Both the position numbers and the translations under genes were made by a program. Under the pieces are notes generated by a model. That model was not told the DNA's origin. It saw only the letters and a list, made by a program, of their open reading frames with translations, and made no database searches. A stretch of DNA of 64,000 nt from contig CANNBV010000002.1 of assembly GCA_947502975.1 (NCBI GenBank), positions 1 to 64,000 on the forward strand, written 5' to 3'. The stretch comes from an uncultured Flavobacteriaceae bacterium (GTDB lineage Bacteria > Bacteroidota > Bacteroidia > Flavobacteriales > Flavobacteriaceae). Of the stretch, positions 24,096 to 32,877 are shown piece after piece. How positions within the stretch are numbered: position 1 is the first letter of the stretch; each line of letters opens with the position of its first letter.

Positions 24096-25589
24096 ATGAT
24101 ATTCAAATATGGCATAGATGAATTAACTGTAAAGAAGGTAATGGCTATCGCCAACGGGGCAATACAAGGAGTTTTGACTTCAGAAGCAAAAATGACTGTT
24201 GATGACTGTAGGCAAAAAGTTGAAGTCTTAGCTAATTCTAACAAAGCCATTTATGGTGTTAATACAGGCTTTGGGCCTTTATGTGATGTTAAAATTTCTA
24301 CTGAAGAAATCAATAAATTACAGGAAAACCTCTTGATAACTCATGCTGTAGGCGTAGGTAAGCCTATAGATAAACAATTGTCAAAATTGATGATGATTTG
24401 CAAAGTACACGCATTATGTCAAGGTTATTCGGGTATTCGATTAAAAGTCATAGAGCGTATTTTATTTTTTATTGAACATGATTTATTGCCAGTGGTTCCA
24501 GAACAAGGATCAGTTGGAGCATCAGGAGATTTAGCGCCATTATCGCATTTGTTTTTGCCATTAATTGGTGAAGGTGAATTTTGGGTTAAAGACAAAATAG
24601 TCGAGGCAAAACCAATTCTAAAACAATACAAGTTAAAACCAATTCAACTTAGAGCTAAAGAAGGATTGGCACTAATAAATGGGACGCAATTTATTTTAGC
24701 GCACGCTATTATTGGTTTAAATAAAATGGAATATCTTCTAGATTTAGCTGATGTTGCTGGAGCCATGAGTATTGAAGGTTATCAAGGGAGTTCTGCCCCA
24801 TTTAAAGATGAATTGCATAAAATTCGTCCGTTTCAAGGCAATGTAGAGGTGGCAGAACGGATGTTTGCCTTATTATATAAATCGCAAAATGTGGATGCGC
24901 ACGAAAATTGTGAACGTGTGCAAGACCCTTACTCTATGCGATGTATTCCGCAAGTTCATGGCGCATCAAGAAACGCATTTTACCATTTGAAGGAATTATC
25001 CGAAATAGAATTAAACTCAGTAACCGATAACCCTATTGTGTTAAGTGAGACTGAAGCTATTTCTGGTGGAAATTTTCATGGGCAACCTCTAGCAATGGCA
25101 CTAGATTATGGATCGATTGCAGCATCAGAATTAGGAAATATTTCAGATAGACGTTGTTTTTTGTTGCTAGAGGGTAAATTTGGTTTGCCAAGATTATTAA
25201 CGACAGGTGGTGGTTTAAACTCTGGATTTATGATTCCGCAATACACCACCGCAGCTTTGGTAACCGAAAATAAATCACTGTGCTTTCCGCCTTCTGCAGA
25301 TAGTATTCCAACTGCTTTAGGTCAAGAAGATCACGTGTCAATGGGAAGTATTTCTGGGCGTAAGTTCAATCAAATTTTAGAAAATTTAGAGAAGATTTTG
25401 GCTATTGAACTCATGTATGCAGCCCAAGCTTTGGAGTTTAGAAGACCAAATACGTTTTCAGATATTATTGAGGCAAATTTCAAAATCATAAGAAAGAAGG
25501 TTAACAAACTTGAAGAAGATCGTTTGTTGAAGGATGATATTTCGGCTATGATAACACAGGTAGCAGAGCAAGCATTCATTTTAAAATAA
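24096..25589 (+). CDS. hutH: Histidine ammonia-lyase
   Basis: HutH removes ammonia from histidine to give urocanate. The 497-aa product carries the MIO-forming triad Ala142-Ser143-Gly144 in GSVGASGDLAPLSHLFLPL. Other family blocks are YGVNTGFGPL near residue 53-62, QDPYSMRCIPQVHGASRNAF, VTDNPIV and GGNFHGQPLAMALDYGSIA. It is the first gene of the operon and is followed 7 bp later by hutU. Confidence 0.97.
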   Translation: MIFKYGIDELTVKKVMAIANGAIQGVLTSEAKMTVDDCRQKVEVLANSNKAIYGVNTGFGPLCDVKISTEEINKLQENLLITHAVGVGKPIDKQLSKLMMICKVHALCQGYSGIRLKVIERILFFIEHDLLPVVPEQGSVGASGDLAPLSHLFLPLIGEGEFWVKDKIVEAKPILKQYKLKPIQLRAKEGLALINGTQFILAHAIIGLNKMEYLLDLADVAGAMSIEGYQGSSAPFKDELHKIRPFQGNVEVAERMFALLYKSQNVDAHENCERVQDPYSMRCIPQVHGASRNAFYHLKELSEIELNSVTDNPIVLSETEAISGGNFHGQPLAMALDYGSIAASELGNISDRRCFLLLEGKFGLPRLLTTGGGLNSGFMIPQYTTAALVTENKSLCFPPSADSIPTALGQEDHVSMGSISGRKFNQILENLEKILAIELMYAAQALEFRRPNTFSDIIEANFKIIRKKVNKLEEDRLLKDDISAMITQVAEQAFILK

Positions 25590-25596
25590 TTTGAAG

Positions 25597-27594
25597 ATGA
25601 CGTTTAAAGCGCAAATACTACAAGGTTTACCAGATAAGCTGCCAAATAAAAAGCCATATCCTAAAAATGCAAATAGCGCACCTAAGCGTAAAGATGTATT
25701 GTCTCAAGAAGAAAAACGATTGGCTATTAGAAATGCGTTACGCTATTTTCCAGAAACATGGCATAAAGAATTAGCCATAGAATTTGCAGAAGAGTTGAAA
25801 GATTATGGGCGTATTTACATGTATAGATTCAAACCTGATTATAAAATATATGCACGACCAATAGAAGAGTATCCTGCAAAATCACAACAAGCTGCTGCAA
25901 TTATGTTGATGATCCAAAACAATTTAAACCCAGCAGTTGCACAACACCCTGAAGAATTAATTACCTATGGTGGCAATGGCGCGGTATTTCAAAATTGGGC
26001 GCAATATGTGTTGACGATGCAATATTTGGCCACTATGACCAATCAACAAACATTGCATATGTATTCTGGTCATCCTATGGGATTATTTCCATCTTCAAAA
26101 GAAGCACCAAGAGTTGTGGTGTCAAATGGTATGATGATTCCGAACTATAGTAAGCCAGACGATTGGGAAAAATATAACGCTTTAGGTGTAACGCAATATG
26201 GACAAATGACTGCGGGGTCCTACATGTATATTGGTCCACAAGGCATCGTACACGGCACAACAATTACGCTGATGAACGCTTTTAGAAAAATACTGCCAAA
26301 AGGAGAAATTCCTGCTGGGAAACTATTTTTAACCTCTGGTTTGGGAGGTATGAGCGGTGCACAGCCAAAAGCTGGAAATATAGCAGGATGCATTACGGTA
26401 TGTGCTGAGGTAAATGCTAATGCTGCGAAAAAGCGACATGAACAAGGCTGGGTTGATGTGTTACTTGATGATATCAATCGATTGATAGAAAGGGTGAAGG
26501 CTGCCCAAACTAAAAATGAAGTTGTTTCCATCGCTTATATTGGAAACGTTATAGAAGTTTGGGAGCGATTTGACAAGGAAAATATAGTGGTTCACGTAGG
26601 TTCTGATCAAACGTCTTTACATATTCCATGGACAGGTGGTTATTACCCAGTAGATTGTTCATTTGAAGAAGCAAATACTTTGATAAAAGACAATCCTGAG
26701 CTTTTTAAAGAAAAAGTACAAACTTCTTTAAGGCGACACGCCAAAGCTATAAGCAAACATGTTAAAAAGGGGACATATTTCTTCGATTATGGCAATGCCT
26801 TTCTATTAGAAGCATCTCGTGCAGGAGCAGATGTAATGGCAGAAAACAAGATTGATTTTAAATATCCATCTTATGTGCAAGATATATTGGGGCCAATGTG
26901 TTTTGATTATGGTTTCGGGCCCTTTCGCTGGGTGTGTGCTTCAGGAAAACAAGCAGATTTAGATAAAACCGATAAAATAGCTGCTGAGGTACTGCAAGAT
27001 ATAATGAAAGCATCGCCAGAAGATATTCAATTACAAATGCAGGATAATATCACATGGATAAAAAATGCAAAACAAAATAAATTGGTGGTTGGTTCTCAGG
27101 CTCGTATCTTGTATGCAGATGCCGAAGGACGTACTAAAATAGCATTAGCGTTTAACAATGCCATTGCTAAAGGAGATATAGGACCTGTTGTTTTAGGGAG
27201 AGATCATCATGATGTAAGTGGTACAGATTCACCTTACCGAGAAACCTCTAATATTTATGATGGTAGTAAATTTACTGCTGACATGGCAATACATAATGTT
27301 ATTGGCGATAGCTTTAGAGGAGCAACTTGGGTTTCTATACATAATGGTGGCGGTGTAGGTTGGGGCGAAGTTATTAATGGCGGATTCGGTATGCTATTAG
27401 ATGGAAGTGAAGCTGCTGAACACAGATTGAAAAATATGTTATTTTATGATGTAAATAATGGAATTTCAAGACGAAGCTGGGCAAGAAATGATAATGCACG
27501 TTTTGCAATACAACGTGAAATGGAACGCACACCAAATTTAAAGGTTACGATACCAAATTTAGTCGATGATACAATTTTAGAATCCCTGTTTTAA
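25597..27594 (+). CDS. hutU: Urocanate hydratase
   Basis: HutU adds water to urocanate to form imidazolonepropionate, using NAD+ as an electrophile. The start is taken at ATG 25597 (MTFKAQILQGLPDKLPNKKP); a TTG two codons upstream is less likely. The product is 665 aa, the longer type found in Bacteroidota. Conserved segments include ELITYGGNGAVFQNWAQY, LTSGLGGMSGAQPKA, the Cys segment DILGPMCFDYGFGPFRWVCA and HNGGGVGWGEVINGGFG. Its stop codon overlaps the hutI start in TAATG. Confidence 0.97.
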   Translation: MTFKAQILQGLPDKLPNKKPYPKNANSAPKRKDVLSQEEKRLAIRNALRYFPETWHKELAIEFAEELKDYGRIYMYRFKPDYKIYARPIEEYPAKSQQAAAIMLMIQNNLNPAVAQHPEELITYGGNGAVFQNWAQYVLTMQYLATMTNQQTLHMYSGHPMGLFPSSKEAPRVVVSNGMMIPNYSKPDDWEKYNALGVTQYGQMTAGSYMYIGPQGIVHGTTITLMNAFRKILPKGEIPAGKLFLTSGLGGMSGAQPKAGNIAGCITVCAEVNANAAKKRHEQGWVDVLLDDINRLIERVKAAQTKNEVVSIAYIGNVIEVWERFDKENIVVHVGSDQTSLHIPWTGGYYPVDCSFEEANTLIKDNPELFKEKVQTSLRRHAKAISKHVKKGTYFFDYGNAFLLEASRAGADVMAENKIDFKYPSYVQDILGPMCFDYGFGPFRWVCASGKQADLDKTDKIAAEVLQDIMKASPEDIQLQMQDNITWIKNAKQNKLVVGSQARILYADAEGRTKIALAFNNAIAKGDIGPVVLGRDHHDVSGTDSPYRETSNIYDGSKFTADMAIHNVIGDSFRGATWVSIHNGGGVGWGEVINGGFGMLLDGSEAAEHRLKNMLFYDVNNGISRRSWARNDNARFAIQREMERTPNLKVTIPNLVDDTILESLF

Positions 27595-28832
27595 TGAAGT
27601 TACTTTTTAAAAATATTAAACAACTCATTCAGGTAAGGGAAAAGGAAATATCTTTTGTTTCTGGAAAAGAGATGCGCATTCTGCCCACAATTGATAATGC
27701 ATTTTTGTTAGTTGAATATGGCTTTATTGTGGATTTTGGAAAAATGGAGGATTGTCCAAATATTCCAAATGCTAAAATTATTGACGCCACAGGGAGACTA
27801 TTATTGCCTTCATGGTGTGATTCTCATACACACTTAGTTTATGCAGGAACAAGGGAAAATGAGTTTGTCGATAGAATTAAGGGTTTGTCTTATGAAGATA
27901 TCGCAAACCGCGGTGGTGGCATTTTAAATTCGGCAAAAAAATTACAAGAAACTTCAGAAGACGACTTATATATTCAAAGTAAATCGAGATTAGATGCCGT
28001 TGTCAAATTGGGCACAGGAGCTATTGAAATTAAATCTGGATACGGCTTAACTTTAGAAGCCGAGTTAAAAATGCTAAGAGTCATCAAGCGATTAAAACAG
28101 AATTACAATTTGCCAATTAAAGCCACCTTTTTAGGCGCCCATGCCTTGCCTCTCGAGTTCAAAAATAATAAAGAAGGCTATTTGAAATTGATAGTTGATG
28201 AAATGCTACCAAAAGTAGCAAAAGAACAATTGGCTGAATTTATTGATGTATTTTGTGAAATAGGCTATTTTTCAGTTGCCGATACCGAGTTGATTTTAGA
28301 AGCTGGAAAAAACTATGGATTAGTGCCTAAAATTCATGTGAATCAGTTTAATGCTGTGGGAGGTGTGCAAGTTGGTGTAAAGCATAATGCCATATCGGTC
28401 GATCATTTGGAAGAAATGCGTAACGAAGACATTCAATCATTGAAAAATACACGAACGATGCCAGTTGCGCTACCAGGTTGTTCCTATTTTTTAGGAATTC
28501 CATACACACCAGCAAGACAAATGATAGACGCTGGCTTACCGCTAGCTTTAGCTACAGATTATAATCCGGGTTCTGCACCATCTGGGAATATGAATTTTGT
28601 GGTGTCTTCCGCTTGCGTAAAAATGAAGATGACTCCTGAAGAAGCTATAAATGCTGCAACAATTAATGGTGCGTATGCCATGGGTGTGGAGCAGGAGGTG
28701 GGGTCTATTACCAAAGGTAAATTAGCAAATCTTATTCTAACGAAACCAGTGAATTCCTATAATTATTTACCATATAATTTTGGAGATAGTAATATTGAAA
28801 CTGTGTATTTAAAAGGTAACCCGATTGTCTAG
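27594..28832 (+). CDS. hutI: Imidazolonepropionase
   Basis: HutI opens the imidazolone ring to give N-formimidoyl-glutamate. The 412-aa product is a metal-dependent amidohydrolase with CDSHTHLVYAGTRENEF, the substrate-binding segment IEIKSGYGL, FLGAHALP, HVNQFNAVGG, SVDHLEEM and TDYNPGSAPSGNMNFV. Its start overlaps the hutU stop and its end overlaps the hutG start, so the three genes are translationally coupled. Confidence 0.97.
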   Translation: MKLLFKNIKQLIQVREKEISFVSGKEMRILPTIDNAFLLVEYGFIVDFGKMEDCPNIPNAKIIDATGRLLLPSWCDSHTHLVYAGTRENEFVDRIKGLSYEDIANRGGGILNSAKKLQETSEDDLYIQSKSRLDAVVKLGTGAIEIKSGYGLTLEAELKMLRVIKRLKQNYNLPIKATFLGAHALPLEFKNNKEGYLKLIVDEMLPKVAKEQLAEFIDVFCEIGYFSVADTELILEAGKNYGLVPKIHVNQFNAVGGVQVGVKHNAISVDHLEEMRNEDIQSLKNTRTMPVALPGCSYFLGIPYTPARQMIDAGLPLALATDYNPGSAPSGNMNFVVSSACVKMKMTPEEAINAATINGAYAMGVEQEVGSITKGKLANLILTKPVNSYNYLPYNFGDSNIETVYLKGNPIV

Positions 28833-29814
28833 TAATTCTTATATAACAAACAAAAATTATGAGCCTGCACAGAAAAATATCTGGACAGGAAGAAAAACAA
28901 GTGCCGAAATTGAACCTCAATATTGGTATCAACACATCATGTGTCGTAGTTTGAATAGTTTCATGAGTGATGGTAATATTCCAGATTATGGATTGATAGG
29001 GTATGCTTGTGATGAAGGAGTAAAACGAAATTTTGGCCGCGTTGGCGCTGCTACCGGTCCAAATGCCATTCGAGATAAATTAGGGAAGTTACCGCTTCAT
29101 TTTGAAAATAAAACTGTTGCTGATTTTGGTAATATTATTTGTGTTGATGAGGATTTGGAATCTTGCCAAGACCTATTTTCATTAACTATAGCTGACTTGA
29201 TTAAGAAAAACGTGTTTCCCATCGGTTTAGGAGGGGGGCATGATATTGCATATGCACATTTTAAAGGGTTGAAAAAGGCATTACCAAATAAGCGTATTGG
29301 TATCATAAATTTTGATGCACATTTTGATTTACGTCCTATTGAAGAGCAACGAAATTCTGGGACACCCTTCAATCAAATTCTATCAGAATTCAAAATCAAA
29401 GGAGAAGATATTGACTATTTTGCAATAGGTATCCAGAAACAATCTAATACTAAGCAACTTTTTGAAATAGCAGAAACGTTTAATGTAGATTTTGTATTAA
29501 GTGATAGATGTTCAGATTCAAAAGAAGAGATTAAAACACTTCAAAAGAAATTAGAATCATTCATTTCAAAAAATGATTATTTGTATATCACTATTGATAT
29601 GGATGGCTTTTCTTCTGCATATGCATCAGGTGTTAGTGCGCCTTCACCATTTGGCTTTAGTCCATATTTTATTTATGCAGTACTAGAGTTTTTATTCAAT
29701 TCTAAAAAAGTAATGTCTTGCGATATAGCCGAACTCAATCCAAAATATGATAGAGATGGACAAACAGCAAATTTAGCGTCGCGATTGATTGATTTTATCG
29801 TAACTCATATTTGA
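28825..29814 (+). CDS. hutG: Formimidoylglutamase (arginase family)
   Basis: HutG splits formimidoyl-glutamate into glutamate and formamide, which ends the four-step route. The 329-aa product has the binuclear-manganese motifs GLGGGHDIAYAHF, NFDAHFDLRP and ITIDMDGFSSAYASGVSAP. The in-frame start is TTG 28825, overlapping hutI by 8 bp; no ATG is found near the N-terminus in this frame, so a TTG start is likely. No histidine transporter gene is present in the cluster. Confidence 0.94.
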   Translation: MSSNSYITNKNYEPAQKNIWTGRKTSAEIEPQYWYQHIMCRSLNSFMSDGNIPDYGLIGYACDEGVKRNFGRVGAATGPNAIRDKLGKLPLHFENKTVADFGNIICVDEDLESCQDLFSLTIADLIKKNVFPIGLGGGHDIAYAHFKGLKKALPNKRIGIINFDAHFDLRPIEEQRNSGTPFNQILSEFKIKGEDIDYFAIGIQKQSNTKQLFEIAETFNVDFVLSDRCSDSKEEIKTLQKKLESFISKNDYLYITIDMDGFSSAYASGVSAPSPFGFSPYFIYAVLEFLFNSKKVMSCDIAELNPKYDRDGQTANLASRLIDFIVTHI

Positions 29815-29819
29815 AAACA

Positions 29820-32036
29820 TTACTGTTTACTTTTGAAGCCATCAAATTCTGAAGTAGTATCCGATTTTGGAAACACATTATTTGACATATCTGTATCAGC
29901 AAATTCAAAATTAGGATCAAGATTTACCGTCTTCACCTCTTTTTCTTTTATAAAAACCTCTTTGACTTCATACTCATTTCGTCTCCATATTTGAGCAGGT
30001 AGCCTATCGATTTCCGTTGAGCCATCAGTAAATATCCACTCAATAGTTACTGGCATCACAAGACCTCCAACATTTTTAATAGTGAGTTCGTAAAGATTTT
30101 TTCCTGAAAGTTGTTTCCTAATAGCTGCATCATCCATTCTAGATAAAAATTGTCCATAAGATGCATCGGGTGTATCAGTCATATTAATCACTGCAGGGCC
30201 ACTTGAAAAGTCCTTAGGAGCTTCTGAAGCATTATTTCCTTCAGCAGTAACTTGAGTGCTTTGGGTTTGATCTTCAATATTGCGATTTTCTTCATGGACT
30301 TTAAACCATTTTACGTTAGATAATTCTATATCCACATTGTCGGTAGTAAAAAACCAACCTCTAAAAAACCAATCTAAATCTGTTGCGGTTGCATCTTCTA
30401 AAGTTCTAAATAAATCTGAAGGATTAGGGTGTTTATATTTCCAACGGTTGGCATATTCTTTAAATGCAGCATCAAACAATTCTTTTCCAACTATTGAATT
30501 CCTAAGCATTTGCAAACCAACTGTTGGTTTTATATAAAAATTAGCACCAAATTGACTGAACAGTTCATTGTCTGAAGTCGTCATAATAGGACGTAAAATA
30601 TTTTTATCACCACTCATAAAAGGTGCAATACTTTTAGGTGTTACACTATTAAACTCAGGATAGCGTTCAGCTACAGTGCGCTGATGCAAAAATGTATTTA
30701 AGCCTTCATCCATCCACATCCATTTACGTTCATCTGAACTTACAATCATAGGAAACCAATTGTGACCCACTTCATGGATAATAGTACCAATCATACTAGC
30801 CTTAGCGTTCTTACTCATTTCCCCATTTTTTGGTCTACCACCATTAAAACTAATCATAGGGAATTCCATCCCAATATTAGATGTGTTAACCGAAATGCAA
30901 ACAGGATAAGGATAATCGAAAGTAGCTTCAGAATAGACCTCTAAAGCATGCATTACAGATTTTGTAGATTCTTCTTGCCAAACAGGAAGCCCTTCCTTTG
31001 GATAGTACGACATGGCCATCACTGTATTGGTTGGTAATTTTACAGCCTGAGCATCCCACATAAATTTACGAGATGAAGCAAATGCAAAATCGCGAACATT
31101 TTTAGCAGAGTATCTCCATGTTTTTTGTTTTGTTGATTTCTCTTTTTCATTTTCAACAGCTTCCTCTTTTGTAATCACCATTACAGGTGTGTCAAATGAT
31201 TTTGAAGCTTCATTTAAACGTTTCCGTTGTTTTTTGGTAAGTACATTTTCAGGGTTTTGAAGTGCACCTGTTGACGCTACAATGTGATCAGCAGGAACTG
31301 TAATTTCAACATCATAATCTCCGAATTCTAAAGCAAATTCACCTAACTTTTGAAATTGTTGGTTTTGCCAACCTTCGGTATCGTTATAGACTGCCATTCT
31401 TGGAAACCAGTGTGCAATAAGATATACTGTATTATCATCTTCTGGAAAATATTCATACCCTTCACGAGATAATAAATACATACTACGATCTGTTATTGGG
31501 TAGGACCAACCAATTGAAAAGGTTAAAGTGTTACCAGATTTTAAGGGTTCATCCAATAAAACCTTCATCATGGTATTATTAACCAAAGATTTAATAGGTT
31601 TTCCGTTTGAATCTTTAATGTATTTGATGGTGTAACCAGCTGGAAAATCTATAGTCCTGGTTAAAAATTGCATTTGCCGAGTATTGATACCATCTTTTAA
31701 ACTATTATTTATGGTGCCAAAATCTTCATTTTCTTTTTTATTTACGTTCTGTTCCAATTGAATCCATAAATAACTTAAATCATCAGGCGAATTATTGTAA
31801 TAAGTGATGATTTCCTCCCCAGAAAGTGTATTGTTACTTTCATTCACAATTGCTTTAATCTTGTAGTCAGCACGTTGCTGCCAATAGGCTTTGCCTGGAG
31901 CTCCACTAGCAGTACGATAAGCATTTGTGGGAGACATTAAGTTGTCAATAGGTTCAAACTTACCTTTCCAAGGTTGATTTTGCGATTGTATAGGCAGAAT
32001 AAAAAGTGTAAGGCAAAAAGCAATTATGTACTTCAT
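29820..32036 (-). CDS. Secreted M1-family metallopeptidase
   Basis: The 738-aa product has a signal peptide (MKYIIAFCLTLFILPIQSQ) and a gluzincin zinc site: HEVGH at residues 421-425 and the third ligand Glu444, exactly 18 residues after His425. The exopeptidase motif is present as GMEFP at 389-393. The C-terminal 170 residues form a beta-rich region with an insert of low complexity (TQSTQVTAEGNN). It should degrade peptides in the periplasm or outside. It converges with hutG at a distance of 5 bp and is divergent from ppa. Confidence 0.93.
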   Translation of the reverse strand: MKYIIAFCLTLFILPIQSQNQPWKGKFEPIDNLMSPTNAYRTASGAPGKAYWQQRADYKIKAIVNESNNTLSGEEIITYYNNSPDDLSYLWIQLEQNVNKKENEDFGTINNSLKDGINTRQMQFLTRTIDFPAGYTIKYIKDSNGKPIKSLVNNTMMKVLLDEPLKSGNTLTFSIGWSYPITDRSMYLLSREGYEYFPEDDNTVYLIAHWFPRMAVYNDTEGWQNQQFQKLGEFALEFGDYDVEITVPADHIVASTGALQNPENVLTKKQRKRLNEASKSFDTPVMVITKEEAVENEKEKSTKQKTWRYSAKNVRDFAFASSRKFMWDAQAVKLPTNTVMAMSYYPKEGLPVWQEESTKSVMHALEVYSEATFDYPYPVCISVNTSNIGMEFPMISFNGGRPKNGEMSKNAKASMIGTIIHEVGHNWFPMIVSSDERKWMWMDEGLNTFLHQRTVAERYPEFNSVTPKSIAPFMSGDKNILRPIMTTSDNELFSQFGANFYIKPTVGLQMLRNSIVGKELFDAAFKEYANRWKYKHPNPSDLFRTLEDATATDLDWFFRGWFFTTDNVDIELSNVKWFKVHEENRNIEDQTQSTQVTAEGNNASEAPKDFSSGPAVINMTDTPDASYGQFLSRMDDAAIRKQLSGKNLYELTIKNVGGLVMPVTIEWIFTDGSTEIDRLPAQIWRRNEYEVKEVFIKEKEVKTVNLDPNFEFADTDMSNNVFPKSDTTSEFDGFKSKQ

Positions 32037-32171
32037 ATTGTGTTTAAATTAGTCGTTTTTTTAAAAGTTTCACAAGTTAATAATTTCTGAGGTAAAGATT
32101 TGTTAATTAGATGATTGTTTTCTTTTTACATTAAGATTATGTGAAATCTATATAATTCGAAAGGCTTTAAG

Positions 32172-32202
32172 TTGTTTTCGCTATTTAGCTTCAGTACCTT
32201 TG
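32172..32202 (+). promoter_or_regulatory. Promoter of ppa
   Basis: TTG at 32172-32174 and TACCTTTG at 32195-32202, 20 bp apart, match the Bacteroidetes -33/-7 pattern. The in-frame TTG at 32200 lies inside the -7 box and therefore cannot be the start codon. Confidence 0.7.
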
Positions 32203-32220
32203 CAGCCCAAATATTATACT

Positions 32221-32748
32221 ATGGCAAACAAGAAAAGGTTGACATTTGATGTCCTAATTGAAATACCTAAAGGAAGCAGAAATAAATACGAATACGACTT
32301 CACACTAAATAAAATACGTTTTGATAGAACCCTGTTTTCTTCTATGATGTATCCAGGAGATTATGGATTTATACCAGAAACTTTAGCATTAGACCAAGAC
32401 CCTCTAGATATATTGGTATTAGGAACTGAACCTACATACCCAATGGTTGTAATGGAGGTAAAACCAATAGGTGTCTTTCATATGACAGATGAAAAAGGGC
32501 CGGATGAAAAAATTATATGTGTACCAGTTTCAGATCCAATTTGGAGTAAAAAAGAGGATATAAATGATATCAACCCACATAGAATAAAAGAAATTGAGCA
32601 TTTCTTCCAAGTTTATAAGGATCTTGAAGAGAAAAAAGTAGATGTTGGAGGTTGGGGTAATGTGGAAGAAGCATATAAGATTTATCACGAATGTGTAAAA
32701 CGTTATGAAGAAAGTGAGCATAAGAAAAAACGTACTTTCACAATCTAA
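32221..32748 (+). CDS. ppa: Soluble inorganic pyrophosphatase (family I)
   Basis: Ppa hydrolyses pyrophosphate released in biosynthesis. The start is ATG 32221 (MANKKRLTFDVLIEIPKGSR), giving 175 aa, because the upstream in-frame TTG falls in the promoter. Family segments are EIPKGSRNKYEYD, SMMYPGDYGFIPETLALDQD and PLDILVLG with the metal-binding Asp residues. It is followed by a terminator and then by the membrane pyrophosphatase gene, so two unrelated enzymes for the same substrate are neighbours. Confidence 0.96.
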   Translation: MANKKRLTFDVLIEIPKGSRNKYEYDFTLNKIRFDRTLFSSMMYPGDYGFIPETLALDQDPLDILVLGTEPTYPMVVMEVKPIGVFHMTDEKGPDEKIICVPVSDPIWSKKEDINDINPHRIKEIEHFFQVYKDLEEKKVDVGGWGNVEEAYKIYHECVKRYEESEHKKKRTFTI

Positions 32749-32779
32749 TTGAAAGATTAATAATTTTAAGCAAAAAAAC

Positions 32780-32811
32780 TAAGCTATCTTTAACCAAAGG
32801 TAGCTTTTTTT
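32780..32811 (+). terminator. Terminator of ppa
   Basis: Arms AGCTATCTTT and AAAGGTAGCT with loop AACC are followed by TTTTTTT. Confidence 0.88.
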
Positions 32812-32877
32812 ATCACTTATATTTTCCTATTTTTAGCCCCGTTAAAAATATTAACATACTAACTAATTAATTAAAAT

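Noticed and set aside
32200-32220. TTG 32200 as start of ppa
   Set aside because: The TTG is part of the -7 promoter box TACCTTTG, so it precedes the transcript. ATG 32221 fits the family's N-terminus.
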